Part shown: positions 44,549 to 55,030 of the stretch, one piece after another
Layout: each line of letters starts with the position of its first letter
How positions within the stretch are numbered: position 1 is the stretch's first letter
Origin: Lolium rigidum
Lineage: Eukaryota > Streptophyta > Magnoliopsida > Poales > Poaceae
Reading direction: 5' to 3'
DNA length: 64,000 bases
Assembly (NCBI RefSeq): GCF_022539505.1
Contig: NC_061513.1
Coordinates: 353,257,696 to 353,321,695, forward strand
Notes under the pieces: generated by a model
The model's database searches: none
What the model was told of the DNA's origin: nothing
Seen by the model: the letters and a program-made list of their open reading frames with translations, nothing else
Program-made: the position numbers and the translations under genes

Positions 44549-45254
44549 CTCTGTGCGCCGCAGTCGCCAACGCCAACGCCGCCCGGGATTGTTTCTGTTC
44601 AGATGAGAATACGGTCGCTCGGGATGATGTTGGTTTCTTTTTCCGAGATTGCAAGACGTAGGGCCAGGCCCACGGCCCACCTTGGTGGTGATCATAAAAT
44701 CCAGGGAAAGACGGCTGTCCATTGAGGTTTTGCAGCACCTTCGCCTCTGTTCCGTCCCTGTTCCCGCGAGATGCCGAGCGAGCTGAAGCGCCAAGCGGAG
44801 GATGATGGTTCCACTTCCGCCAGCCATCGCCGGAGAATCGACGACCCCGACACGCCGATTTACCTGGTCATGGAGCACAAGGCCGGGAAGAAAAAGGCCG
44901 CCAAGCCCTCCTACTCCATCCTCACCGTCGGCGCAACGACGCCTATGGTCCCCCTGCACCTCAGCCAACCCGGCATGTCCTTCGCCGCGGTATCGTCGCC
45001 GCAGGGGTCCTGGATCGTCGGCGTGGGCGGGGAAGGGCAGGGTCACACCATCATCTACGATGTCGCGACCTCCAAGGAGTTTCACGGCCCCGACCTCAGT
45101 ACCAACAAGATGGATCCCGTCCTGATACCGTTCCGTGGCCAGCTCTACGTGCTCTCGCGCCGCCCCTCCATCAAGTGGGGGCGAGGGGCCTCGAGTACCT
45201 TCCCTGGTTCGAGCGGATTTGCTTCAAGGATGGCCGCCCTAGGTGGAATCATTC
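43532..45254. repeat. Segmental duplication, copy 2 (divergent DUF1668 pair)
   Basis: Direct copy of 36566-38517, truncated on both sides inside the coding regions and with a spacer about 210 bp shorter. The left breakpoint abuts the GTTGCAAC repeat. The right breakpoint abuts unrelated DNA at about 45254. Confidence 0.9.
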
Positions 45255-45265
45255 TGAACTTCTGA
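44771..45265 (+). pseudogene. DUF1668-like plus-strand paralog, truncated
   Basis: It starts MPSELKRQAEDDGS and parallels the gene at 38020 through SIKWGRGAS, where a small deletion (near 45180) shifts the frame. Homology stops altogether at about 45254 and a stop follows at 45263-45265. Only the N-terminal 40 percent is present. Confidence 0.75.
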
Positions 45266-45462
45266 TACGCCATGACTCAAGCGCTGACCTCTGTAGTCTC
45301 TGACTACGACCATGATTACTCTATATTCGTATTGCAATTTGTTGCAAAATAATGCTGGCACCTAGCCATGGTGTTATATGATCTATGCATATACATCTAC
45401 ATGAGTTAGCTACGCTTGCTTGTACTCCACTTGATCTGAAAAGCTAGATATCTTACCTGCTC

Positions 45463-45805
45463 TTCCTATGGCCTTTGTCAATGGTGGCGAGCCTATGTGC
45501 AGCAACAGTTATCGCACCCTCTGCCCCCTTGAAGTGTCTCTCGGTCATCATTGGCAACTCGACATCCCCAAGAGGTAACACAAAATCACCTGCTAGGAAA
45601 ACAATCCTAAAAAAGAAGGACAAAAATGAACAAATAGATCTATTCCCCCAAGAAGAACTAGTCCATGGAACCAAGTAAAACAAAAAGATTGGATCGATCG
45701 ATTACCTGCTAGATCCCAGCCGCTGGACGGACTCCGAACAGCCACCGTTGCCTCGACGAGTACCTTTTCGTTCCGTCGTCGGACATGGCCATCACCATCG
45801 ACCAT
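45463..45805 (-). pseudogene. Unrecognised two-exon gene fragment
   Basis: On the minus strand an ATG at 45805 (MVDGDGHVRRRNEK) opens a frame to GATCTAGCAG, followed by GTAATC, a donor site. A branch of T-rich intron then ends TTTTCCTAG/CAG. The second exon continues in phase (GDFVLPLGDVELPMMTERHF then KGAEGAITVAAHRLATIDKG) to a donor AG/GTAAGATATC near 45463. I see no further exon before the DUF1668 breakpoint at 45254. AAHRLATID is reminiscent of ABC-transporter H-loops but the context does not support that. Function unknown. Confidence 0.4.
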
Positions 45806-45860
45806 CTCCGATGGCCAGCCATGGCCTCTTCTCGTCTCCTCTCCTCTGCTCTACTCGACA

Positions 45861-46425
45861 AGTAAAAGTCAAAGTCTAAATCACACACGCTACCCGCACG
45901 CGGTCAGTCACGAAGGGTCTGTACTTATAGAGTGTAGATTGGAGGGAAGAGAGGAAGTCTTTTTGAAATTTGATGCAGCAAAGAGGTGATCCGATGTAAT
46001 GGAGGGCTCAGACGCATGAAGCACACGGATTGCTGACCTGTCATCTCGCCGGCGTCTCGATGCCGTGGTTGTTATTGTTTCATGCGATCCCATGGGTCAT
46101 CCAACGTAATAGCTGCCTACACTAATTTTGGAATTCCCTGCCTCCTAATAAATATCATCCATCGTAATAGATGCATGCACTGATTTCGGGTTTCTCTTCC
46201 TCCGAATAAATAGCTATCTTCCTGGAATAAATTGATGAATCCGAAATCAAGGGAACCTGGGTCAAACTTTGTTTTCGTTTCCTACTAATACGGATGCATT
46301 TGTTTCCTAATTTATGTACTGATTTTTTCTTGAGATTTTTTTTGTCTTGCTCCCTAGTTAATTATACTAGTTGAATGTTTGCTACGGAATAAAAAAAAGG
46401 GAACCACATTGATCAAGCAATTGTC
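45861..46425 (-). repeat. Promoter-like block, copy A (upstream of the two-exon fragment)
   Basis: It includes a minus-strand TATA-type word (TCTATAAGTA, 45922-45931) about 120 bp upstream of the ATG at 45805. The block is repeated at 53094-53605 beyond the Helitron, with about 80 percent identity by eye (shared words AAGAGGAAG, GGATTGCTGAC, TAATTTCGGG/TAATTTTGG). Confidence 0.7.
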
Positions 46426-46624
46426 CTAATCTATACCAATATAAAAAGGCACAGAGGGGGCAGAACCAACCAAACACGGCCATTAGATGGACATCTAACG
46501 CTCCAAATCATCACCACAATTAGTGCTAAAACAGCCCAGGCTGACAACTCCCAGACGCTAATCACCCGGCCCTAAACTAATCACCCGTCCCTAATCACCC
46601 GTCCCTAATCCGTGGACAACGCTG

Positions 46625-46775
46625 CCCCATAGCCCGCCGCGCACGACGCCCGCCGCCCCCACGCCCGCCGCCCGACGCCCGCCGCACGCCGCCCCCACGC
46701 CCGCCGCCCGACGCCCGTCGCCCGCCGCCCGACGCCCCCACGCCCGCCGCCCGACGCCCGCCGCCCCGACGCCGC
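46625..46775. repeat. CGCCCGCCGCCCGACGCC minisatellite, unit-1 copy
   Basis: Imperfect 9/18-bp repeats. The array differs in repeat number and order from the unit-2 copy. Open frames rich in Gly, Arg and Ala on the minus strand are compositional. Confidence 0.85.
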
Positions 46776-47159
46776 CGGTTTGAGTTTGAGTTCCTTTTTT
46801 TCATTTTCCTTGAAAGTTTGGGTCAATTTCATTGCAATTTAAATGGAAATATGCCCGCACGTCTATCTCAATGCAATTTAAGTCTGGGTCAATCCAACAT
46901 TAGGCAGTATTTTTTCAGCTACTTACTGAACCGGAGTTGAGGACAAATGATCTAAGGTCAGGGATATATTACCAATATAAAAAGGCACAGAGGGGGCAGA
47001 ACCAACCAAACACGGCCATTAGATGGACATCTAACGCTCCAAATCATCACCACAATTAGTGCTAAAACAGCCCAGGCTGACAACTCCCAGACGCTAATCA
47101 CCCGGCCCTAAACTAATCACCCGTCCCTAATCACCCGTCCCTAATCCGTGGACAACGCT

Positions 47160-47335
47160 GCCCCATCGCCCGCCGCGCACGACGCCCGCCGCGCACGCTG
47201 CCCCCACGCCCGCCGCCCGCCGCCCGACGCCCGCCGCACGCCGCACGCCGCCCCCACGCCCGTCGCCCGCCGCCCGACGCCCCACGCCCGCCGCCCGCCG
47301 CCCGACGCCCGTCGCCCGCCGCCCGACGCCCGCCG
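47160..47335. repeat. CGCCCGCCGCCCGACGCC minisatellite, unit-2 copy
   Basis: Same core as 46625-46775 but longer, showing array turnover after the tandem duplication. Confidence 0.85.
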
Positions 47336-47825
47336 GTTTGAGTTTGAGTTCCTTTTTTCATTTTCCTTGAAAGTTTGGGTCAATTTCATTGCAATTTAAA
47401 TGGAAATATGCCCGCACGTCTATCTCAATGCAATTTAAGTCTGGGTCAATCCAACATTAGGCAGTATTTTTTCAGCTACTTACTGAACCGGAGTTGAGGA
47501 CAAATGATCTAAGGTCAGGGATATATCACTTCCAGCCTGAGACCATCGTGTTTACGGACCTGGAAGAACTGACTTGATTATATCTCCACCCTCTTTTCAC
47601 AGCCAAGTTGTTTCTATGCAAGTTGTAGTTGTTCTCTGAATAATTTTCAGCACGGAAAAATAAAGATGTGTGCATCTCCGTACATATATGCATATCATAT
47701 ATATGTGATCTTATAATTCAGACCAGAGTCATAGAAATAATATGGTGTATGTAAGCTCTCTGGAAGGAATTTATTTGTTTCTTGAAATAAGTTATCTCTG
47801 AACATTTTTGAGAACCTATAGTATC

Positions 47826-48197
47826 TATGGCCAATTCTGTTCTTCTCTATGAATTGCACAGGTCTGGCCTCTTTCGAAAAAGAAACGTCTACAGTTGACA
47901 TTTTCATCTAATTTTGTTGCTCGAACTTCCTAGCATCGGATCAATATGTGACATTGAATGTGCTCCATTATTAAATCGAAAAACTCAGTTTCGTCCACAT
48001 TTTTCTGAATGCATCACTTGGCGACATTTTTGCTCATTATGTGGATGCATGGAGGTCATGATACTCTGAATTATCACAGGGTAGCAGCATCATGCAGTAA
48101 CACTTGGGCAAGCCATTTAACAACCACTTTTTTTGTAGGCAAACGTAAAACTGATGTGCTACAGTTCTTAGTGCGGTGCTTGGGATTTGGCCTGTAC
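47826..48197 (+). repeat. Helitron internal direct repeat, copy 1
   Basis: About 370 bp repeated at 50632-50995 with a few substitutions and a roughly 10-bp indel near the end (shared GGCCAATTCTGTTCTTCTCT-like start and GGCAAACGT end). Confidence 0.9.
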
Positions 48198-48369
48198 GAT
48201 TTGTCAAAATAGAAGAAGAGGTGAAACAGTTCTTAGCTGAGCCTATATATATATTTATTGGTATACTATGTCTATGTAGTCACCTTGATGAGAATTGTTA
48301 ATTGGCTGGCTGGTACCAGGTTCCAAAATAATTATTTATATATTGTATAAAAATGCAATTCTTGTCTAA

Positions 48370-48570
48370 TGTCATTGATCAGGTTACTGTCTAACTGCAT
48401 TGATCAGGGTTATTGTCTAATGGCATCGATCAAGGTTATTGCCAACCAAGCTGATAACTTAACATGTAATTCTTGTCTAATGGCATTGATCAGGGTTATT
48501 GGCAAACAAGCAAGTAAATATTTAGGAGATAACTACATTTCTGCAGATGAGAGTTATTGGCAAACAACCT
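48370..48570 (+). repeat. Short degenerate tandem repeats
   Basis: The phrase TCTAATGGCATTGATCAGGG followed by TTATTGGCAAACAA recurs three to four times with variations. Confidence 0.7.
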
Positions 48571-49594
48571 GCTAGACTCTGATCTGGTGGACACCTTGAT
48601 AAGAATTTGTGTATGGCCATGTATAGTATGAAGAAGACGACCAGAATATTAAGTTGGAGTTGGTCTCAGTCAGTTGTGCCAAGTCGTGGAAGACTGCAGG
48701 TAATATGGATTTGAAGGACTGCGACGATGTGTAAGTTGTTCCTCTTGTGACAAGAGGCTGTTCAAAGGAAGGGGAGATGCGTGTGGCCTGGGTGACTCAG
48801 GCCACCGGTGAGTTTTGCTTCCTATCATTTGCGTAGGTGTATGTACGTACAGAATTGTTGGCTATAAACAGCTACTTCAATCATGTGTTGCATCCTCTAC
48901 CATATTTCATATTTTACCATGATTTTGTGATTTAACATACTTAATGCTGAAATCTGAACATTGTGGTCACAATTGGAGGACATAACTAATAGCTTGTGAA
49001 ACTAATGTTCTTTTTATGTATGGATTAGTCATAATTTTAGTTACATGGTTGATCATTATGCATGCCCTTCTTTAGTCGTCCCTCCTCAAGTCCTTGATAA
49101 TTCATCCCTTTAATGGAAAGTTGAATGGAAATTTTGGATCATGAGCTCAACTTTCAAGGTGTGAACTACTCTTTTATCCTCCAAGTACGTTAATTGAACT
49201 AATGCTGTTTTAGTTTGTCACAGTTGGCTTCTACATTGACCTCCATTGTCATAAACCATCTCAAGAATGCATAGTTTGCAAGTGTTGCATCCTGTATCAT
49301 GTTCGTTTCTTTCCACTGTAGTGTTGAATAATAAATGTGTCCACTCTCTGTTTACAGTATTCGTGAGAAGATCTAACCAAAGTATAGGTCATAATTTTTT
49401 TTTTCTTACACACGTACTAAAAAATGGCCGCTTACAGAGTATTCGAGAAATTTTATTACCGTATTATCATATTTAAATGTGTGCATATTCTTCTGAAGTG
49501 GCTGTTGGGGGTGTTTACACCAGCCACACCTGATTGGGGAGTATATGGTGCAGATCCGAGATGCATATTTTTACTGAATCATGTTTGTTTTCAG

Positions 49595-49664
49595 TTCAGG
49601 GATTGCTGATGATAGGTTTGACTTCGATCCAAGCTCTTCAAAATTGCTAGGAGGAAATGGGAAG
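49595..49664 (+). other. Exon-like segment 1 in the Helitron
   Basis: After a T-rich tract and TTTTCAG, a 70-nt open segment reads SGIADDRFDFDPSSSKLLGG followed by NGK, then AAG/GTATAT, a donor. It is compatible with a captured host exon. Too short to name. Confidence 0.35.
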
Positions 49665-50631
49665 GTATATTAAATGTTGCCTATTATTGGCAAAACTAGA
49701 CATCCTAATTTGGGTGAATATAAGAGACTTTCCGATTTTCAGTTTTTTGAGCACGTAATTTGGTTTCAGATCTGTAGCAAAGCATGAGCATTTTGCTGAA
49801 CCGGATTCTTGATGTGTACACTTCGAGGTAAGGAACTTGATGGTAGAATGACATCCGTCCTGCCAATTTTTGACGGTACCCTGGCCTGTGAAAATAGCGA
49901 TTCTAATTATTGACGCTTTGTTAAAAGTGACCATAATGTTTTTTCTGATACAACCACAAAAAATCTGCATGCGTTTGCTAAAAAAGCACGTTCAAAAATA
50001 GTATTATGCCTTAGCTCATAACTTGACAATAATGTTTCATATGCATGAGAACCCTAAAACTATTTATTTGCGCGATTGTTGTTAAATTATAATAGAATAA
50101 CTTATGCTTCCCGTTACATTTAATGACTGTGTATTCGTTTCCTTCTAGGGATCATCCCATTACGTTTTTTGCTCCATATCAATTAGAGTGCCCTTCCATG
50201 ATTATATGGATCTAATATTAATTGAGCATATTCCGATTGATTTTCTGTTGTGATGAAAATGGATGATATCCCACCCTTCCATTTTTAGTTGCATTTTCTG
50301 TTGGGTGATATCAATCACCTTTAATGATTGTGTATTTGTTTCCTTCTAGAAATCATCTCATTCCTTATTGCTCCATATCAATTACAATGACATCCAATCT
50401 AGCTTAAATAATAACATGAAGTCTACTGAATATGATCTTACACACCTTTGGTTGCTGCACTTCATATGTGGCATGTATAATCTGTTAACAGAATAATGCC
50501 ATAGAAAGTAAAACATGATATTCAAATTTGAAAACCGAACTTCCAAACTAGCAAATGCAAAATTTGACGTATCTAATGCTACTATAATTTTCACACGCAT
50601 ACTAGGTTCTGCAATACTACTATAACTTGGT

Positions 50632-50995
50632 CTATGCCAATTCTGTTCTTCTCTATGAATTGCACAGGTCTGGCCTCTTTCGAAAAAGAAACGTCTACAC
50701 TTGACATTTTCATCTAAATTTGTTGCTCGAACTTCCTAGCACCGGATCAATATGTGACATTGAATGTGCTCCATTATTAAATCGAAAAACTCAGTTTCTT
50801 CCACATTTTTCTGAATGCATCACTTGGCGACATTTTTGCTCATTATGTGGATGCATGGAGGTCATGATACTCTGAATTCACAGGGTAGCAGCATCATGCA
50901 GTAACACTTGGGCAAGCCAGTTAACAACCACTTTTTTTATAGGCAAACGTTAAACTGAAGTGCTACAGTTGCGGTGCGAGGAATTTGGCATGTAC
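50632..50995 (+). repeat. Helitron internal direct repeat, copy 2
   Basis: Partner of 47826-48197; see there. Confidence 0.9.
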
Positions 50996-51797
50996 TCTGA
51001 ATTCAAATGCGCCGTTGATGCGTGCCTTCCTCGCCCTGCAGCCCTGTCTTGGAAGGTGGGTAAGAACTATTCTACTGAGTGCAGGATGCAGGGCAAAAAC
51101 ATCCAGTAAACTACTTTTCTTGAGCCCAGGATGGGATGCAACAACAGATGGTTGACCATGATTTTTATCCTATCGCCCACGTTTAAGTGCCGCATGTGGA
51201 TTCTCTAACTTCTTTATTTCATCATGTCACATGCCTGTAGGTATTTTCATAGTTTATAGGAGATACATGATGCCACAAATGGAATGATGAAATCTTTGAT
51301 TGGATTATTCATGGCAGTACTATCCCTCACATATAGTCTATCTTATCAGGAGCAGCTTGACTAAAACTATGGTATGGACAATTTGGATGATGCACAGAGG
51401 GGCTAAATGTCTTAGCAATATACTAAAAAAGCTTGCAGTCTGAAGTACAAATGTTATTTCTTTTTATCAGCTTTAATGTTTGATAACGAATAACCATGAT
51501 AATTAAGTGAGTGGATCCCTCATTGAACATAACAAACGTTTCATACTTTCCTAATACTGGATATACGTGAGATTTGTGCATATTTACTTACTTTCTGTGA
51601 AAACTACATGGTACACATTTCTTGCTACAATGGCATGCATGCTAAAAAATCTCAGTTACCACTGTATAATTCCAATTCGGATTAGAACATGTGCATCGCA
51701 CAATTTAATTGGCTCACTACGGTCTTAACCTTCTAACGAAAACAGGAAACGCTCATAATCTTTGGTTATTTGTCCTCACAGTTTTTTTCTTGAGCAG

Positions 51798-51919
51798 AGC
51801 TTCCTCGGGTGATGCTGATGAAGGCAACCTACTCAGAACTTGAAAAAAAGATTGTGATAAGAAGGGGTGGAGCTGGGTATGCAACAGACAAGAATGATGG
51901 CCCCCTTGTTTTGTTTTTG
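51798..51919 (+). other. Exon-like segment 2 in the Helitron
   Basis: Bounded by TTGAGCAG and TTG/GTAACC. Forty codons are open in one frame (LPRVMLMKATYSELEKKIVI then RRGGAGYATDKNDGPLVLFL), with a phase-0 donor. The two other frames have stops. It looks like an internal exon taken from a host gene that I cannot identify. Confidence 0.4.
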
Positions 51920-53012
51920 GTAACCCACTTCATTCACTGCTGCACTTGTTGGTTCGACCCATAGTCTCTGTGGATTCAGTTCTTGATGTCAGCAAATATT
52001 TTTTTGTCCATCAGATGTGTGTGAGTGCATAATCAATAGTTTTCCTCTTTTTTGTACCTTCTTAATTTATACAGGCCATTTGTCACAAAGTTAAACTGTC
52101 ATTCCTTATATCATCATGGAATATGTTTGTGTATTTTTTCTTAGCTTAAGCAAGTGCATATAGACATGTTAACTAATTTTTTTTTTTACATATATGCTTG
52201 TACTACCATCTTTTTTAGGTAGATATGATGTAAGGTAGAACAAAAGTTTGCGCCTGCTCAAACTGCAACAACTTGCATATGCAACCTGGTGAATTGATGT
52301 CGAATAACTCCCTACAATATTTTCTTTAACATATTCTAGCCGAAGCTCTCAAAGGCACAACACGCAAGCTTATGAATATCGATTGGGATGTTAGTGTGGA
52401 GATCAAACACGATGTGCTCAGGAAATTCTTAATATGTTAGTGTTCTTTAAGCGTACCACCCTTTAGATTGATGAACTATGTGTGTTCATATTGTATTCTA
52501 TAAGGAGATACAATTGTACAAAATCTAGCATCAGCTTGATTTAGAGGGATAAATCTCTGAGAAATGTACTAATGTTTTATATTTGATATTTGGGAGCTTG
52601 TAATGTATTCTTGATTCAGTTTATGTCAGTCAAGATACACATTGGGCATGCAAGATATCATTGGTTTATGATTTGGATACTTGAAGTATAATTTCACTTG
52701 TGCGCAACAGCTTTTTAAACATGCCAGCTTTTTGTTTAATTTTTGCCATTACATGTCGCTAATCTTTGGTTTATCATTCCAGCAATGGGATTTTTCGTTT
52801 GCCATTACAGGATGTGCTAAAAAAGTCGATATTGCCGCTTGCGGGCCTTGCTTTCTCTCTTCGTTAATGAAACTGTGCCGTTTTCATAAAACAAATTGGT
52901 ACATGTCAAACACAAGTCGAGATAGACAGAGCAACACCGTCAATTTTCCTTTACTTTTCAAAATTAGTTTTCAAATGGATCTAATGTGATAAAATTATTG
53001 AATGCATTTGAA

Positions 53013-53040
53013 ACGTGCATTGCACGTGCACTTTTACTAG
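53013..53040 (+). terminator. Helitron 3' hairpin and CTAG terminus
   Basis: Palindrome ACGTGCATTGCACGT, 9-nt spacer, CTAG. In Helitrons this structure marks the end of rolling-circle transposition; it is not a transcription terminator. Confidence 0.8.
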
Positions 53041-53093
53041 TGTTGACAAAGTTGTCAAACATAACAGAACAAGAGTACCAATTCTCTCTACAA

Positions 53094-53605
53094 GTCTAAA
53101 TCACACGCGCAACTCGCACGCGGTGAGTCATGATGGATATGTATTTATAGAGGCTAGGTTGGACGGAAAAGAGGAAGACCGTTTAAAATTTGATGTGGCA
53201 AAGAGATGATCCGGAATAATGGAAGGCTGAGACGCATGAGGGACGCGGATTGCTGACTTTCGACTCACTGGTGTGGTCATTGCGCCGTGGGATCCAATAG
53301 GTCATCCATTGTAATTGTTGCCTGCACTAATTTCGGGTTTCCTTGCCTCCAAATAAATGGCTGCCTAGATGGGCCATATCCATCGTAATATAACTGCATG
53401 CACTAACTTCAGGGTTCTCTCCCACCTAATGAATTGATCAATCTGAAATCAAGGGAACTGGGGTCAAACTTTGTTTTTGTTTTACCGATGCAGCTCTATT
53501 TGTTTCCGAATTTATGTACTGATTTATTTTTTTAAGTGTCAAATTTGTCTTGCTTCCTACAGAATTATACTTGCCAAAGAACCATCAATCAAGGACTTTT
53601 TGTTA
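53094..53605 (-). repeat. Promoter-like block, copy A'
   Basis: Homolog of 45861-46425 and retains a TATA-type word (minus CTATAAATAC at 53140-53149). The coding exons that follow copy A are absent here. Only about 50 bp separate it from the Helitron end. Confidence 0.7.
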
Positions 53606-55030
53606 CCACCAGCTAGAGACAGAGAGATGATTGTTGGTTTGACCAGTAAAACGACAAGAAAACATAACCTCTAGCATGTACTTCAAACAAATTAAGGACA
53701 AACAACTTTGTATCAATGCTTCAAACCATCAAAATATATATCCTTTCCATCAGCAAGATTGAACCAGATATGTCGTTTAACCACTATTGTACAATATGAT
53801 TGAGCTTATACAAAATAGAAGCATCAGTACGTATTGGATCACTACATATCAGCTACATGGTGGACACAAACATAAGACACCATGCACACCTAGCCCCAGA
53901 AAAAACATCACATTTCCAGCGGTCAATTAGATTACACAACACACTAGTAACAAGAGCTCATGAGTGGGAAGAACATGAAAGACCACTACAGCTCTCGTCT
54001 TTCTCTTCCACCTTCGGCTCCTCTTCCTCCTCCACGGCCGCATCAGGCAGGTCCAGCTTCTTCTACACTAACCGTACCCACCAGAAAGGGGGGTGTTGTG
54101 CAGCCAGTCGAGTCGATGCCCTTCAACCAGTCAGCCAACTCCTTGAAGGATTCCTCAAGGTACTTGGCGGAACACCTCGTTGGATTGATATACCACGGCT
54201 GAAGATCAAAATGCGAGATTCACAGGGCATAACCTTCAGCACCAGCTGAGCCTAGGAGCACCTGAAAACATCACAGGCCATCATGCATATCATTATTCCA
54301 AGCCAGGGGTTAGCCGATCCTACCACCGCACGCAAGGCACGTGAGCAGAATCCCAATTAGAATATAACTACATATATTTGCAACCAAAAACTGCACATAT
54401 ATTGAATATATCGATATATAAGCTATATTCAATCTGCAACCAAATCATGAATAGAAGTTGTGTTTCGCTGCCAAAAGAAAATCAAGATCTGCAACCAAGC
54501 GCGTTGAAGGCACCTAGCTACTATCAAACACTAATCGGGATGTGGGTCAACAACTATAATCCAACATGTAGTATCAACTACAAATAAAAATCAGCTAAAC
54601 AAAGGAGAATGCAGAAGTTGTTCGCACCTACTCATCCACCGCTAAGCATCAGGATGCTGGCGTCCTCTCCGACGACATCAACAACATCGTAGCTGCAGGC
54701 GACAAAGTCCTCGGAGGGCTGCACACGATGTCAAATGGACAAGGCAAAAGAAGATAAGACATAATCAGCCAGCACAACATATAAGTTTCAGATTATGAGT
54801 CAATTGGTAGACATGTTTCCCCATAGCAAAAAATATTTCTAGCATCACAGTCAGAATATAGCACCGTCAAATTTATACTTTCTTTAGGAATCAAACAACT
54901 GGGCTTGATATAGAGCATCCCAGTAGCCTTTTCTATGCATCTCAAAATCTGAACATCTAAAGAGCATACCATTAGCCTTTTCTATGCATGCGATTATCAA
55001 GAGCTCAACAATGTTCACTCAAGACCTGAC
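53606..55030. other. AT-rich DNA with weak exon-like pieces on the minus strand
   Basis: Minus-strand pieces with open frames and nearby splice-like signals occur at about 54000-54240 (AKYLEESFKELADWLKGIDS; then KLDLPDAAVEEEEEPKVEEK in another frame) and 54640-54725 (SEDFVACSYDVVDVVGEDAS). They do not join into a supported gene and may be decayed or captured exons. Confidence 0.3.

Larger units (their letters stand above)
46435..47524 (+). repeat. Tandem duplication of the Helitron 5' end (2 x about 540-550 bp)
   Basis: Unit 1 (46435-46970) and unit 2 (46971-47524) both run from ACCAATATAAAAAGGCACAG to CTAAGGTCAGGGATATAT and are almost identical outside the GC minisatellite. Unit 2 lacks the initial TCTAT. 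Confidence 0.9.
46430..53040 (+). mobile_element. Helitron, 6.6 kb, non-autonomous, with captured sequence
   Basis: The 5' end is TCTATACCAATATAAAAAGG (46430). The 3' end has a 7-bp-stem hairpin ACGTGCA-T-TGCACGT (53013-53027), then 9 nt and CTAG (53037-53040). The flanking bases are A (46429) and T (53041), the Helitron A/T insertion rule, and there is no target duplication. The last 20 bases nearly match those of the 1-kb Helitron at 22343-23371, so both belong to related families. No Rep/helicase was found. The interior contains a tandem copy of the 5' end, GC minisatellites, a 0.37-kb direct repeat and exon-like pieces. Confidence 0.8.

Noticed and set aside
44549..45085. N-terminal extension of the long minus frame 43436-45085
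   Set aside because: It is the antisense of the truncated plus-strand DUF1668 paralog; the paralog start at 44548 matches the intact gene.
46595..47399. Gly/Arg/Ala-rich frames in the Helitron 5' units
   Set aside because: Products of the CGCCCGCCG minisatellite.
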